A DNA stretch of 36,887 bases from a bacterium (GTDB taxonomy: Bacteria > Vulcanimicrobiota > Vulcanimicrobiia > Vulcanimicrobiales > Vulcanimicrobiaceae), in assembly GCA_021790895.1 (NCBI GenBank), contig JAJYFM010000018.1, positions 1 through 36,887 on the forward strand, written 5' to 3'. This document shows, piece by piece, positions 23,111 through 30,902 of this stretch (positions within the stretch are counted from its first letter, which is position 1; every line of letters starts with the position of its first letter). Under the pieces are notes generated by a model, which saw only the letters and a program-made list of their open reading frames with translations, did not search any database and was not told the DNA's origin. Made by a program: the position numbers and the translations under genes.

Positions 23111-24043
23111 CTAGTCGACGATCGTCGGCACCACCGTTGTTTGCCCGACCGTCACCGTCGCGGCAGTCGTCACCGTCAGCGTCACTCCAACAGCCGCGTC
23201 ATTGCCGGTTGCCGTCACTTGCGCGCCCGCTTGCGTAGTATAGCTATTTTCCACAATCAGCGTGTAGCTGCCGGCGGGGAGCGCATCGATGGTGAAGTTG
23301 CCGTTGGCGTCGGTAATGCCCGCATTGATCACCGTACCATTCTGCGTCGCTTCGACCTCGGCAGAGGTGACCGGAGTGCCGGCTTGATTGAGCACGGTGC
23401 CGGAGAGCGAGCCCGATTGCGCGACCGCCGTGGCGACGATCACGGGTTTCATGACAAAGTTTCCGCCGCCGGTATCAACGATCGATTGTCCGGCATTAAA
23501 ATCGAGCACGAAACCGTAGGTCGTTCCAGCCTGTGCGTCGAGCGAAACGTTCACCTTCACACCGGCGGTGCCGGCGCCGTCGCCGGAGTCGGTCGAGGTC
23601 GCGTTCCCGAAGCCTCCTTGCGTCGCGCTGGGAACCGTCAAGGGGACATCGGTGTAGGTCGTGCCGTTTTGCGTGTACGAGATCGTGGTCGTCGCCGTGT
23701 CGAGCAGCAACCGAATTTGTTGGTAGCGCCCGGAGGGAATGGTGCCCGAGAAATTCAACGCATTCGCCGTCGATGTGTAGTTGAGAATATTCACCACGTT
23801 CGGCGAAGAGTACGATTGTAAGACGGTTGCGGCGCTCCCGTTCCCGACCGCTTCGACCTTGTCGATCCCGAGATTCACTGCCGTCACGGTGATGCCACTG
23901 AGTTGAATCGGTGCATCCATCATCGTCACCGAAAGTTGCGATGTGCCGGAGCTCGGCAGCGAACCCATGCCGCCGCTGCTTCCACCGCCGCCGCAGGCTG
24001 CGAGTGCGAACGTGAGGGATAAGGCGAGTGCTCTGCTTTTCAC
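23111..24043 (-). CDS. Lipoprotein with DUF4382 and carboxypeptidase regulatory-like domains
   Basis: The product has 310 residues. The GTG at 24043 is fixed by AAGGAGG five bases upstream and opens a lipoprotein signal (KSRALALSLTFALAAC) followed by a Gly/Ser linker. Residues 35-190 match DUF4382: SQLSVTMMDAPIQLSGITVT, then a VEAVG segment and IPSGRYQQIRLLLD, ending FVLDFNAGQSIV. A CarboxypepD_reg domain follows (LSGTVLNQAGTPVTSAEV to DALPAGSYTLIV), then a Thr/Val-rich tail. It is surface or periplasmic, with no known enzymatic role. It is related in style to the small lipoprotein at 18207-18605, which carries the same regulatory-like module. Confidence 0.9.
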   Translation of the reverse strand: MKSRALALSLTFALAACGGGGSSGGMGSLPSSGTSQLSVTMMDAPIQLSGITVTAVNLGIDKVEAVGNGSAATVLQSYSSPNVVNILNYTSTANALNFSGTIPSGRYQQIRLLLDTATTTISYTQNGTTYTDVPLTVPSATQGGFGNATSTDSGDGAGTAGVKVNVSLDAQAGTTYGFVLDFNAGQSIVDTGGGNFVMKPVIVATAVAQSGSLSGTVLNQAGTPVTSAEVEATQNGTVINAGITDANGNFTIDALPAGSYTLIVENSYTTQAGAQVTATGNDAAVGVTLTVTTAATVTVGQTTVVPTIVD

Positions 24044-24062
24044 GGGATCCTCCTTGACGGTG

Positions 24063-24094
24063 CGTGTGGGTGACTCTCCGTCACACGGACTATA
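24063..24094 (-). promoter_or_regulatory. Possible promoter and 5' leader hairpin of the DUF4382 lipoprotein
   Basis: On the minus strand TATAGT (24094-24089) resembles a -10 box; no good -35 is visible. Just downstream, CGTGTGAC and its partial complement GTCA...CACG (24087-24063) could form an imperfect stem in the leader, ahead of the AAGGAGG site. Confidence 0.3.
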
Positions 24095-24137
24095 CCCGAT
24101 TCGGTTTTTCGCATGCGGCTCTTCGGTCGCCGGGGAA

Positions 24138-24163
24138 AATAAAAAACCCCGAGGCTTTCGGGG
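24138..24163 (-). terminator. Rho-independent terminator of tRNA-Ile
   Basis: On the minus strand CCCCGA (24163-24158), a short loop and TCGGGG (24152-24147) are followed by TTTTTTATTTT. It lies about ten bases after the tRNA 3' end. Confidence 0.92.
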
Positions 24164-24171
24164 TCGAGTGA

Positions 24172-24248
24172 TGGTGGGCCATCCTGGTCTCGAACCAGGG
24201 ACCTCATGCTTATCAAGCATGCGCTCTAACCAACTGAGCTAATGGCCC
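24172..24248 (-). tRNA. tRNA-Ile (anticodon GAT)
   Basis: The acceptor GGGCCAT pairs with ATGGCCC, the anticodon loop TTGATAA gives GAT, and the T-loop TTCGAGA is present. CCA is encoded (24174-24172). Length is 77 nt. It stands alone rather than in an rRNA spacer. Confidence 0.97.
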
Positions 24249-24259
24249 GACGGTTTGGG

Positions 24260-24268
24260 AGTATAGCA
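24260..24268 (-). promoter_or_regulatory. Extended -10 promoter of tRNA-Ile
   Basis: On the minus strand TGC-TATACT ends at 24260, about 12 bases before the tRNA 5' end. This is a good extended -10 at the expected distance. No convincing -35 is seen. Confidence 0.55.
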
Positions 24269-24300
24269 CATCGCGCAACTCCCTCCCTCCCGATTTTCCG

Positions 24301-24561
24301 CTAGATCATCGCGATCCATTTCTTGAGGGTCTCGTCGGCGTTTTTGAGCTCGGCCATGAGCAGGCTCTGCAGGGCATCGCTCTCGCGCATCTGCTCCGAG
24401 CGCACGGCGGTGACCTCATCGAACTGTTCGTGCATCGCCAGCAACGACGCTTGATCGAGCGCCGCTTGGTGCTCGGCGGCGACCGCGTCGCTCTCGAGCG
24501 TTGGGGTGGCGGCGGGAGCCGGCGTGCCGACTCCCCGCACCTGGGTCGGTGTCGCCTTCAT
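24301..24561 (-). CDS. Small helical protein, paralogue of its upstream neighbour
   Basis: The product has 86 residues. The N-terminal 25 residues are Pro/Thr/Ala-rich and probably disordered; the rest is predicted helical. Its segment FDEVTAVRSEQMRESDALQ aligns closely with FDEATAERSENMREVNTLR of the upstream gene, and both end in a short helix (TLKKWIAMI versus ITKKFIQSI). The two genes are therefore diverged tandem duplicates. There is no signal peptide. The ATG overlaps the upstream stop (ATGA at 24561-24558). It is the third gene of the lysozyme-like operon. Size and shape recall rod or needle-type structural subunits, but I find no decisive motif. Confidence 0.75.
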   Translation of the reverse strand: MKATPTQVRGVGTPAPAATPTLESDAVAAEHQAALDQASLLAMHEQFDEVTAVRSEQMRESDALQSLLMAELKNADETLKKWIAMI

Positions 24562-24875
24562 GCCGAGATCGACTGAATGAACTTCTTGGTGATGTCGTTG
24601 TCGGCTTTGATCTGCTGCATCTCCACGTTGCGCAGCGTGTTGACCTCGCGCATATTCTCCGATCGCTCGGCGGTCGCTTCATCGAAGAGCGCCGACTGCA
24701 GCGAGAGCTGCTCCTGATGCTGCATCTGCGAGGCGTAGAGGCCGAGTTGGAAGTTCTCGTCCCACGAGTTCATTGCGGTCATCGCGCCGTTTTGGGCGCC
24801 TCCGGCGAGCGCCGATGCGCCGATCGAGAGAAGTGCCGGTGCGGCGGCTTCGGCGAGGGCGGGTAGAAAAGCCAC
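24558..24875 (-). CDS. Small protein with hydrophobic Ala/Gly-rich N-terminus and helical C-terminus
   Basis: The product has 105 residues. The GTG at 24875 is supported by AAGGAGA seven bases upstream. Residues 1-35 (AFLPALAEAAAPALLSIG, then ASALAGGAQNGAM) form a hydrophobic, glycine-containing stretch that could insert into a membrane. It has no charged N-region or cleavage site, so it is not a standard signal peptide. Residues 45-105 are amphipathic helix (QLGLYASQMQHQEQ, FDEATAERSENMREV, ADNDITKKFIQSI) shared with the downstream paralogue. The layout of a small hydrophobic head plus amphipathic tail resembles pilot or pore-forming components of injection devices, but that is only analogy. 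Second gene of the operon. Confidence 0.75.
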   Translation of the reverse strand: MAFLPALAEAAAPALLSIGASALAGGAQNGAMTAMNSWDENFQLGLYASQMQHQEQLSLQSALFDEATAERSENMREVNTLRNVEMQQIKADNDITKKFIQSISA

Positions 24876-24886
24876 GATTGTTCTCC

Positions 24887-25498
24887 TTACGAGGTGGGGG
24901 TGGAGGCGGTGGTCTCGGCGGCGAGTTCGTCGAGCCAGGGCTGCTCGCTGTGCTGCGCCGTCGGCGGCGGGGCGAGCGGGATACGGGGGCTCGCATCCAT
25001 GGGTGCGGCATAGCTGCCAACGCTGCCGAGGGCGTCGGGGAGCTCCGCGCGGGCGTCTTCGATCTGCGCCTGGTGGCGCAGGACGGAGTCGGCGTAGCCG
25101 AGGGTCGTGCCGTCGCTCCAGCGCGTCGTCGTGCCGCGGGCGCTCGGCGATCCGCTGTTGTAGGCGGAGAGCGCGGCGCGCTCGTCGCCGCCGTAGCGGT
25201 CGAGCAAGCCGTGGAGCATCTCGGCGGCCCGCTCGGCATTCTGCGCCGGGTCCATGGCTGCAGGGCTGCGCGCGAAGGCATGCCAGCGATCGTCGATCTG
25301 AAAGAGGCCGTGGCCGTGCCCGCCGTCGCCGAGGATATTGCGCCCGGCGTTGCTCCCCGGTCCGCCGGTCTCTTGGGCGGCGACCGCGGCGAGCAGCGTT
25401 GGGTCGAGCCCGTTGCGGGCGGCGGCCCGGGCGATGGGAAGGGAATAGGCGACGCCGTGGGCGGCGAGCGAAGCGGCAGTAGCCGAGAGGGCGGTCAT
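24887..25498 (-). CDS. GH23 lytic transglycosylase/g-type lysozyme-like protein without signal peptide
   Basis: The product has 203 residues. DPTLLAAVAAQETGG carries the catalytic Glu (E43), and ILGDGGHGHGLFQIDDRWH (55-73) is the g-type lysozyme/SLT substrate-groove signature. AALSAYNSGSPSA supplies the conserved Tyr-Asn region. The C-terminal 60 residues are Pro/Ala-rich. The enzyme would cleave the MurNAc-GlcNAc bond of peptidoglycan. The ATG at 25498 has AGGGGGG six bases upstream. No signal peptide is evident, so it needs a dedicated export route or acts with the two small proteins that follow (11 bp, then a 4-bp overlap). This is the usual size and type of transglycosylase that opens the wall for a secretion or injection apparatus. 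Confidence 0.85.
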   Translation of the reverse strand: MTALSATAASLAAHGVAYSLPIARAAARNGLDPTLLAAVAAQETGGPGSNAGRNILGDGGHGHGLFQIDDRWHAFARSPAAMDPAQNAERAAEMLHGLLDRYGGDERAALSAYNSGSPSARGTTTRWSDGTTLGYADSVLRHQAQIEDARAELPDALGSVGSYAAPMDASPRIPLAPPPTAQHSEQPWLDELAAETTASTPTS

Positions 25499-25528
25499 AG
25501 CAGCCCCCCTCTGCGACGAACGCTCGGT

Positions 25529-25557
25529 TTGACAAGAGCGCGGCCCGCCTCTACAAT
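25529..25557 (+). promoter_or_regulatory. Near-consensus sigma-70 promoter of the DUF177-rpmF-fab-ffh operon
   Basis: TTGACA (25529-25534), a 17-bp spacer and TACAAT (25552-25557) form the best promoter in the window. Transcription would start near 25564, leaving a leader of about 57 nt before the TTG at 25621. Confidence 0.88.
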
Positions 25558-25575
25558 AAGCTGGTTGTACCAAAG

Positions 25576-25600
25576 GGCCCCGCCTCGGCGGGGCCTTCCC
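25576..25600 (+). promoter_or_regulatory. GC-rich leader hairpin downstream of the strong promoter
   Basis: GGCCCCGCC (25576-25584) is complementary to GGCGGGGCC (25587-25595), followed by TTCCC. It begins roughly a dozen bases into the predicted transcript. It resembles an attenuator or a transcript-stabilising 5' stem; the poor U-tract argues against efficient intrinsic termination. Confidence 0.6.
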
Positions 25601-25620
25601 AACGCAAGGCGCAGGTTTCT

Positions 25621-26130
25621 TTGGCTCGCTCGCACTCCGTCGATCTCTCCGGCCTCCTCGCGGGAAGCCGCCAGCGGATCCTCATCGATGACGAGGTCCC
25701 CTTAGAACCCTTCGAGGATATCTCGTTCGTTGGGCCCGTTCGCGTGCACCTCGAGGTTCAGGCCACCGACGGCCTGCTGCACCTCACCGGGGAAGCGGCG
25801 GGCACGGTGAGCGCTGCGTGCGTGGGCTGCCTCGACGAGGTCGAGCGGCCGATGCAGGTTGTAATCGACGAGCGTATCAACCCGCGCGTCGGTCGCGAGG
25901 ACGATCCCTTCGGCGAAGGAAACGTCCTTCTCGGCGGAAGATTGGATATCGCGGATCTGGCGCAGCAGGTGCTGCTCGGTGCGCTTCCGATGAGGATGCG
26001 TTGCTCCGAAGACTGCCGGGGGCTCTGTGGAGTCTGCGGGATGAATAAGAACTCGGGCGCATGCTCGTGCGAAACTGGAGAAAAACGTGGCGAACTTAAA
26101 ATGGAAAACCCCTCGCAGCAAGACGCGTAG
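25621..26130 (+). CDS. YceD/DUF177 family protein
   Basis: The product has 169 residues. The conserved C-terminal cysteine cluster ([21 protein letters not shown], split by a short linker from CSC) and the central [16 protein letters not shown] region match YceD/DUF177, which almost always precedes rpmF and is linked to 23S rRNA accumulation. The N-terminal [14 protein letters not shown] also fits. The TTG at 25621 is the only candidate initiator, with AGG six bases upstream. The last 44 bp overlap rpmF in another frame, so the final residues (about 155-169) are an unusual tail. First gene of the operon behind the consensus promoter. Confidence 0.9.
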   Translation: MARSHSVDLSGLLAGSRQRILIDDEVPLEPFEDISFVGPVRVHLEVQATDGLLHLTGEAAGTVSAACVGCLDEVERPMQVVIDERINPRVGREDDPFGEGNVLLGGRLDIADLAQQVLLGALPMRMRCSEDCRGLCGVCGMNKNSGACSCETGEKRGELKMENPSQQDA

Positions 26131-26293
26131 CCGTCGCGCCGCGAACTGGAAGCTCAACCCGGTAACGACGACGGCCTGCTCGCAGTGCCGCCAGCCGAAG
26201 CGTCCGCATTTCGTTTGCGAACATTGCGGAACCTACGACGGCCGCACGGTGGTTGAAGTCCGCGACGAACACGCCGGCCACTCACACGACTAA
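26087..26293 (+). CDS. rpmF: 50S ribosomal protein L32
   Basis: The product has 68 residues. [20 protein letters not shown] is a variant of the L32 N-terminus, and two CxxC pairs (TACSQC and FVCEHC) form its zinc ribbon, followed by [12 protein letters not shown]. The length is slightly above the usual 56-60 residues. The GTG at 26087 has GGAG about six bases upstream, inside the DUF177 gene. It is followed immediately by the fabH GTG (TAA then GTG). Confidence 0.95.
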   Translation: MANLKWKTPRSKTRSRRAANWKLNPVTTTACSQCRQPKRPHFVCEHCGTYDGRTVVEVRDEHAGHSHD

Positions 26294-27283
26294 GTGTCGT
26301 TGACCGGAGTTCGTATTGCGGGCGTCGGGCATTATGCGCCCGAACGCGTGGTCACCAACGAAGATTTCGCGGGCTGGCTCGATACCTCCGACGAGTGGAT
26401 CGTTTCGCGCACCGGCATGAAGCGGCGCCACTGGGTCGCCCCCGGCGAAGCGACGAGCGATCTTGCCGTCGCGGCCGGGCGCAAAGCGCTCGCACACGCC
26501 GGGCTCGAGGCGAGCGATATCGATTGCTTCATCGTTGCGACCGTGACGCCCGATTACAGTTTCCCGGCGACCGGGTGTATCGTTGCCTCGCGACTCGGCG
26601 GCGTCGACAAACCGGGCTTCGATATCAATATCGCGTGCAGCGGTTTTATTTACGGTCTCACGACGGCGTCGGCGCTCATCCGCGGCGGCGTCTATAAGCG
26701 CATTCTCTTGATCGGCGCCGAGACACTCACCTCGATTACGAATTACGAGGATCGCGGCTCTGCGATTCTCTTCGGCGACGGAGCGGGCGCCGTGGTGCTC
26801 GAGGCCTCGGAGAAAGATTCGTTTCTCTCCTCCGAGCTCGGTTCCGACGGCAGCCGCCCCGAATTGCTCTTCGTTGAAGCCGGCGGCTCGCGCAACCCGA
26901 TCGACGCCGAGAAACTCGCCGCGCGGAAGAATTATCTTTCGATGCAAGGGCGCGAAGTCTTTAAGTTCGCGGTGACCAAGATGATTGCGGCGACCGATGT
27001 GGCGTTACAGAAGGCCCATCTCACGCGCGACGATCTCAACCTGCTCATTCCGCACCAAGCCAATAAACGCATTGTCGATGCGGCGGCAAAATATCTCAAC
27101 ATGGGTCCCGACCGCGTCGTGATCAACATTCACGAATACGGAAATACCTCGGCGGCGTCGATTCCGATCGCGCTCTCGGAGGCCGTTGCGGCTGGGCGCG
27201 TTCGCGACAACGACGTCATCGTCTTCGTCGCCTTCGGCGGCGGGCTCTCATGGGGCGCGGTGACGTGGCGGTGGTCGGCATGA
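26294..27283 (+). CDS. fabH: Beta-ketoacyl-ACP synthase III
   Basis: The product has 329 residues. The catalytic triad is visible: C115 in NIACSGFIYGL, H254 in LIPHQANKRI and N284 in EYGNTSAASIP. It starts type II fatty acid synthesis by condensing acetyl-CoA (or a branched primer) with malonyl-ACP. The GTG at 26294 directly abuts the rpmF stop with no intergenic base. The stop overlaps fabD (ATGA). plsX, which often lies between rpmF and fabH, is absent here. Confidence 0.97.
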   Translation: MSLTGVRIAGVGHYAPERVVTNEDFAGWLDTSDEWIVSRTGMKRRHWVAPGEATSDLAVAAGRKALAHAGLEASDIDCFIVATVTPDYSFPATGCIVASRLGGVDKPGFDINIACSGFIYGLTTASALIRGGVYKRILLIGAETLTSITNYEDRGSAILFGDGAGAVVLEASEKDSFLSSELGSDGSRPELLFVEAGGSRNPIDAEKLAARKNYLSMQGREVFKFAVTKMIAATDVALQKAHLTRDDLNLLIPHQANKRIVDAAAKYLNMGPDRVVINIHEYGNTSAASIPIALSEAVAAGRVRDNDVIVFVAFGGGLSWGAVTWRWSA

Positions 27284-28242
27284 GTGCGTTGCGCATCGGT
27301 GCCGTCTTCCCCGGACAGGGTTCGCAGACGTTGGGCATGGGGGTCGATGTCGCGCAGCGCTACCCCGCCGCCGCCGAGCTCTACGCACGCGCCGAAAAAA
27401 TTCTCGGGTACGATCTGTTGGCGCTGCAGCGCGAAGGCCCTGAAGAGCGGCTGCGCGAGACGCAATACAGTCAACCGGCGATCTTCGTGACGAATCTCGC
27501 GCTTGCGACCGCGGTGCAAGGGCTTGCGCCGCAGATCGTCGCGACCGCAGGGCACTCGTTCGCCGAATTTTGCAGTCTCGTCATCGCGGGTGCGATCTCG
27601 TTCGAGAACGCGCTGCGCGTCGTCGACGAGCGCGGAAAAGCGATGAATGAAGCTGCCGCGACCGCACCGGGCGGCATGTCGGCGATCCTCGGCCTCGATG
27701 CGGCTGCGGTTCGCGCGGTCACCGATGCTACGCAAAAGCAGACCGGGCTCCGCGTTTCGCCGGCAAATTTCAATGCACCGGCGCAGATCGTCATCTCCGG
27801 AGATCTCGAGGGTGTTCTCGCAGCGGGTGAAGCAGCGCTCGTCGCCGGCGCGAAGCGTGTCGTGCCGCTCAATGTCTCGGGTGCATGGCACTCGGCGTTA
27901 ATGCAGCCTGCGGTCGCGCGTTTCCAGCACGCCGTCGACGCCGCATCGTTTCGCATGCCCGAAGGCGTCGAGGTCATCTCGAATGTCGATGCGCAGCCCT
28001 ATCGCAGCGCCGACGAGATGCGAAAGAATCTCGTCGCCTCGATCGTGCACGAAGTTCGCTGGCACGAAACGGCGAGCCGTCTTCTCGACGCTCAGCTCGA
28101 TCTCGTTGTTGAGTTCGGTGCGAGTGCGGTATTGGCACCGATGATGAAGCGCATGCCGAACGCACCCGAGGTGATCGCCGTCAGCGATGCAGGCGGCGTC
28201 GAGCGCCTCGAAGCGCGCCTACTTTCGGAGGTGGGAGCATGA
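27280..28242 (+). CDS. fabD: Malonyl-CoA:ACP transacylase
   Basis: The product has 320 residues. FPGQGSQTLGMG (10-21) is the N-terminal signature, R118 lies in DERGKAM and H204 in VSGAWHSALM. The nucleophile is S93, but its elbow reads GHSFAEF, where the family norm is GHSLGEY or GHSxGE; Ala replaces the second glycine. The enzyme loads malonate onto ACP for chain elongation. The ATG at 27280 overlaps the fabH stop, and its own stop overlaps fabG, so fabH, fabD and fabG are translationally coupled. Confidence 0.96.
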   Translation: MSALRIGAVFPGQGSQTLGMGVDVAQRYPAAAELYARAEKILGYDLLALQREGPEERLRETQYSQPAIFVTNLALATAVQGLAPQIVATAGHSFAEFCSLVIAGAISFENALRVVDERGKAMNEAAATAPGGMSAILGLDAAAVRAVTDATQKQTGLRVSPANFNAPAQIVISGDLEGVLAAGEAALVAGAKRVVPLNVSGAWHSALMQPAVARFQHAVDAASFRMPEGVEVISNVDAQPYRSADEMRKNLVASIVHEVRWHETASRLLDAQLDLVVEFGASAVLAPMMKRMPNAPEVIAVSDAGGVERLEARLLSEVGA

Positions 28243-28985
28243 TGTTCGCGGGACGCAGCGCGATCGTTACCGGGGCGAGCCGCGGCATCGGCCGAGCGAT
28301 CGCCGTCGACCTCGTTCGCAACGGTGCCGACTGTGCACTCGTGGGGCGCGACACCGTTGCGCTGGAAGAGAGCGCCGCCGCCTGTCGTTCCGTCCGCGCC
28401 GACGCGCGCATCGAGATCCTCGTTGCCGACGTTGCCGATGCCGCGTCGGTCGATGCCGCCGTTCTCCGCGCACAGGAAGCCTTCGGCAAAATCGATTTTG
28501 CGATCGCCAACGCCGGCCAGTCGATCGATGCGCTCCTGATGCGCATGAAGCCCGAACAGCTCGACCAACTGCTCGACGTCAACCTGAAATCGGCATTCTA
28601 TCTCTGTGCGGCGGTGACACGCCCGATGATGAAGCAGCGCTCGGGAAGCATCGTCTTGCTCAGCAGCATCGTCGGCATCACCGGCAACGCCGGGCAGAGC
28701 GCCTATGCCGCCTCAAAGGCGGCGCTCCTCGCGCTGGGCAGTTCGCTCGCCAAGGAGTTGGGTTCGCGGAATATCCGCGTGAATAGTGTCGCTCCGGGAC
28801 TGATCGAGACGGCGATGACCGCCTCGATGCCGGCAGCGTACCGCGAGGCTTTGATCGCCAAAACGGCGCTCGGGCGAGCGGGGACCCCGGAGGATGTAGC
28901 CGGGGTGGTGTCGTTTCTTTGCTCGGATGCGTCGCGATACGTCACCGGGCAATGTATCGTCGTTGACGGCGGCATCGTCACCTAA
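28239..28985 (+). CDS. fabG: 3-oxoacyl-ACP reductase
   Basis: The product has 248 residues. The SDR cofactor loop is TGASRGIG (11-18), NAG follows at 91-93, and the catalytic set is S143, Y156 and K160 in [20 protein letters not shown]. The dimer-end motif [12 protein letters not shown] is also present. It performs the NADPH-dependent reduction of beta-ketoacyl-ACP. The ATG at 28239 overlaps the fabD stop (ATGA) and has GGAGG upstream; a second ATG follows directly. Confidence 0.97.
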   Translation: MMFAGRSAIVTGASRGIGRAIAVDLVRNGADCALVGRDTVALEESAAACRSVRADARIEILVADVADAASVDAAVLRAQEAFGKIDFAIANAGQSIDALLMRMKPEQLDQLLDVNLKSAFYLCAAVTRPMMKQRSGSIVLLSSIVGITGNAGQSAYAASKAALLALGSSLAKELGSRNIRVNSVAPGLIETAMTASMPAAYREALIAKTALGRAGTPEDVAGVVSFLCSDASRYVTGQCIVVDGGIVT

Positions 28986-29014
28986 ATCCGTATCACCGTA
29001 CTACAAGGAGAATC

Positions 29015-29260
29015 ATGTCCAGCAGCACCTTCGATCGCGTAAAGAAAGTCATCGTCGAACAACTCGGCGTTCAGGAGTCAGAAGTGACGCCGGAGGCCTC
29101 GATCACCGACGATCTCGGTGCCGATTCACTCGACCAGGTGGAATTGGTGATGGCGTTCGAGACCGAATTTAACATCAGCATTCCCGACGAAGAGTCGGAA
29201 AAAATCAAGACCGTCGGCGATGCCGTTGCACGCATCGACGAGGCTACGGCGAAGGCCTAG
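29015..29260 (+). CDS. acpP: Acyl carrier protein
   Basis: The product has 81 residues, acidic and helical. S38 in [16 protein letters not shown] is the phosphopantetheine attachment site, and [16 protein letters not shown] is the usual helix III-IV region. AAGGAG (29005-29010) precedes the ATG. It carries intermediates for the fab enzymes upstream. fabF, the normal next gene, is missing here; ffh follows after 15 bp. Confidence 0.97.
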   Translation: MSSSTFDRVKKVIVEQLGVQESEVTPEASITDDLGADSLDQVELVMAFETEFNISIPDEESEKIKTVGDAVARIDEATAKA

Positions 29261-29275
29261 CCCGGCAGCCCCGAC

Positions 29276-30598
29276 GTGTTCGAACAACTCAGCGATCGAT
29301 TAGGCGCGCTCTTTTCGCGCCTAACGGGTCGCGGTCGGCTCAGCGAGAGCGATATCACCGAGGCGCTACGCGAAATTCGCGTGGCGCTCTTGGAGGCGGA
29401 TGTCTCGCTCTCGTCGGCCAAGTCGTTCGTTGCACGCGTCAAAGAACGCGCGCTCGGCGCGGATATTCTCGAATCGCTCACGCCGGCGCAGACGATCGTT
29501 TCCATCTGCCACGAAGAACTCGTGGCGTTGCTCGGCGGCGCCGAGGCGCGGCTGCAATTCAGCGATGCACCGCCATCGGTCATACTGCTCGTCGGGCTTC
29601 AGGGATCGGGAAAAACGACGCACGCCGGCAAGATTGCGTTGCGTCTGAAGGAGCAAGGGAGACGGAGTCTCCTCGTCGCCGCCGATATCTACCGCCCCGC
29701 CGCCATCGCGCAGTTACAACGGCTCGGCGAACAGATCGATCTTCCGGTCTTCGAACGCGGAACCGCCGACCCGGTGGAGACCGCGCGGCTTGGTGTCGCC
29801 GAAGCCAAGCGTCTCGGCATCTCGACGGTCATCATCGATACCGCAGGGCGCCTGCAAATCGACGATACCTTGATGTCCGAACTCGAGCGCATCAAAGCGG
29901 CGACGCAGCCGCGCGAAATTCTCTTCGTTGCCGATGCGATGACGGGGCAGGAGGCGGCCAACGTCGCCGACGGCTTCCATCGTCGGCTCGGCATCACGGG
30001 CATCGTCCTCACGAAGATGGACGGCGATACCCGCGGCGGCGCGGCGCTCTCGATATTCGAACGCACCGGCGCGCCGATCAAGCTGATTGGTGTCGGCGAG
30101 AAACTCTCGGCACTCGAAGCGTTCCACCCCGATCGCCTCGCGTCGCGCATTCTCGGTATGGGCGACGTTTTGACGCTGATCGAAAAAACGCGCGGTATCT
30201 ATACCGAGGAACAAGCAAAATCACTCGAGCAGAAGATGCGCAATGCGCAATTCTCGCTCGATGACTTCCTCGATCAATTACGACAGGTTCGCAAAATGGG
30301 ATCGATGGGCGATCTGCTCAAAATGATTCCTGGTATGTCGCGCGCACTTCCGAAGAATTTTGAACTTCCCGAAGGGGAGCTCAAAAAAACAGAGGCGATT
30401 ATCTGCTCGATGACGCGGCAAGAACGGCGCAGCCCCCAGATTCTCAATGGATCTCGGCGCAAGCGCATCGCTCTTGGCTCAGGCACGCAGGTCGCCGATG
30501 TGAACCGCTTGATCAAACAATTCGATCAAGCCAAATCGCTCATGAAGCAATTCGGGGGCAAACGCCGCCCGCAGATTGCTCGTGGCTCATTCCGATAG
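29276..30598 (+). CDS. ffh: Signal recognition particle protein Ffh (SRP54)
   Basis: The product has 440 residues. The N domain (1-95) is followed by the G domain with GLQGSGKTT (107-115), DTAGR near 190 and TKMDGD near 248. The methionine-rich M domain includes [15 protein letters not shown] and [13 protein letters not shown]. It binds 4.5S RNA and signal sequences to target membrane proteins co-translationally. The GTG at 29276 lies in the short gap after acpP. ylxM is absent. Confidence 0.97.
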   Translation: MFEQLSDRLGALFSRLTGRGRLSESDITEALREIRVALLEADVSLSSAKSFVARVKERALGADILESLTPAQTIVSICHEELVALLGGAEARLQFSDAPPSVILLVGLQGSGKTTHAGKIALRLKEQGRRSLLVAADIYRPAAIAQLQRLGEQIDLPVFERGTADPVETARLGVAEAKRLGISTVIIDTAGRLQIDDTLMSELERIKAATQPREILFVADAMTGQEAANVADGFHRRLGITGIVLTKMDGDTRGGAALSIFERTGAPIKLIGVGEKLSALEAFHPDRLASRILGMGDVLTLIEKTRGIYTEEQAKSLEQKMRNAQFSLDDFLDQLRQVRKMGSMGDLLKMIPGMSRALPKNFELPEGELKKTEAIICSMTRQERRSPQILNGSRRKRIALGSGTQVADVNRLIKQFDQAKSLMKQFGGKRRPQIARGSFR

Positions 30599-30605
30599 GA
30601 GAAGT

Positions 30606-30902
30606 ATGGTTAAGATCAGGTTGCGCCGCATGGGCGCAAAGAAACAGCCCACGTATCGCTTTATCGTTGCCGACTCGCGCTCGCCGCGCGATGGAAAGTT
30701 CATCGAAATCCTCGGGCACTACAATCCGCGTACCGAACCCAAGACTGTCGAGATCGACGAAGCGAAGGTGAAGGAGTGGATGGGCAAGGGTGCCCAGCCC
30801 TCGGAGACCGTTCGGCGTCTGCTCTCAGCGCGCGGGATCATGGACGCAGGCCCCGCGCCGACTGCGAAGCGCAAGCCGAAGAAGGCGGCGAGCGAGAGCT
30901 AA
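30606..30902 (+). CDS. rpsP: 30S ribosomal protein S16
   Basis: The product has 98 residues. [20 protein letters not shown] is the conserved S16 N-terminus, followed by [20 protein letters not shown] and a basic C-terminus. The ATG at 30606 has TAGGAGA upstream. It sits between ffh and khpA as in many bacteria. Confidence 0.98.
   Translation: MVKIRLRRMGAKKQPTYRFIVADSRSPRDGKFIEILGHYNPRTEPKTVEIDEAKVKEWMGKGAQPSETVRRLLSARGIMDAGPAPTAKRKPKKAASES

Noticed and set aside
24301-24875. Assignment of the two small proteins as type III secretion needle and rod subunits
   Set aside because: Size and helicity fit, but no conserved needle motif is seen and no export-apparatus genes lie in the window.
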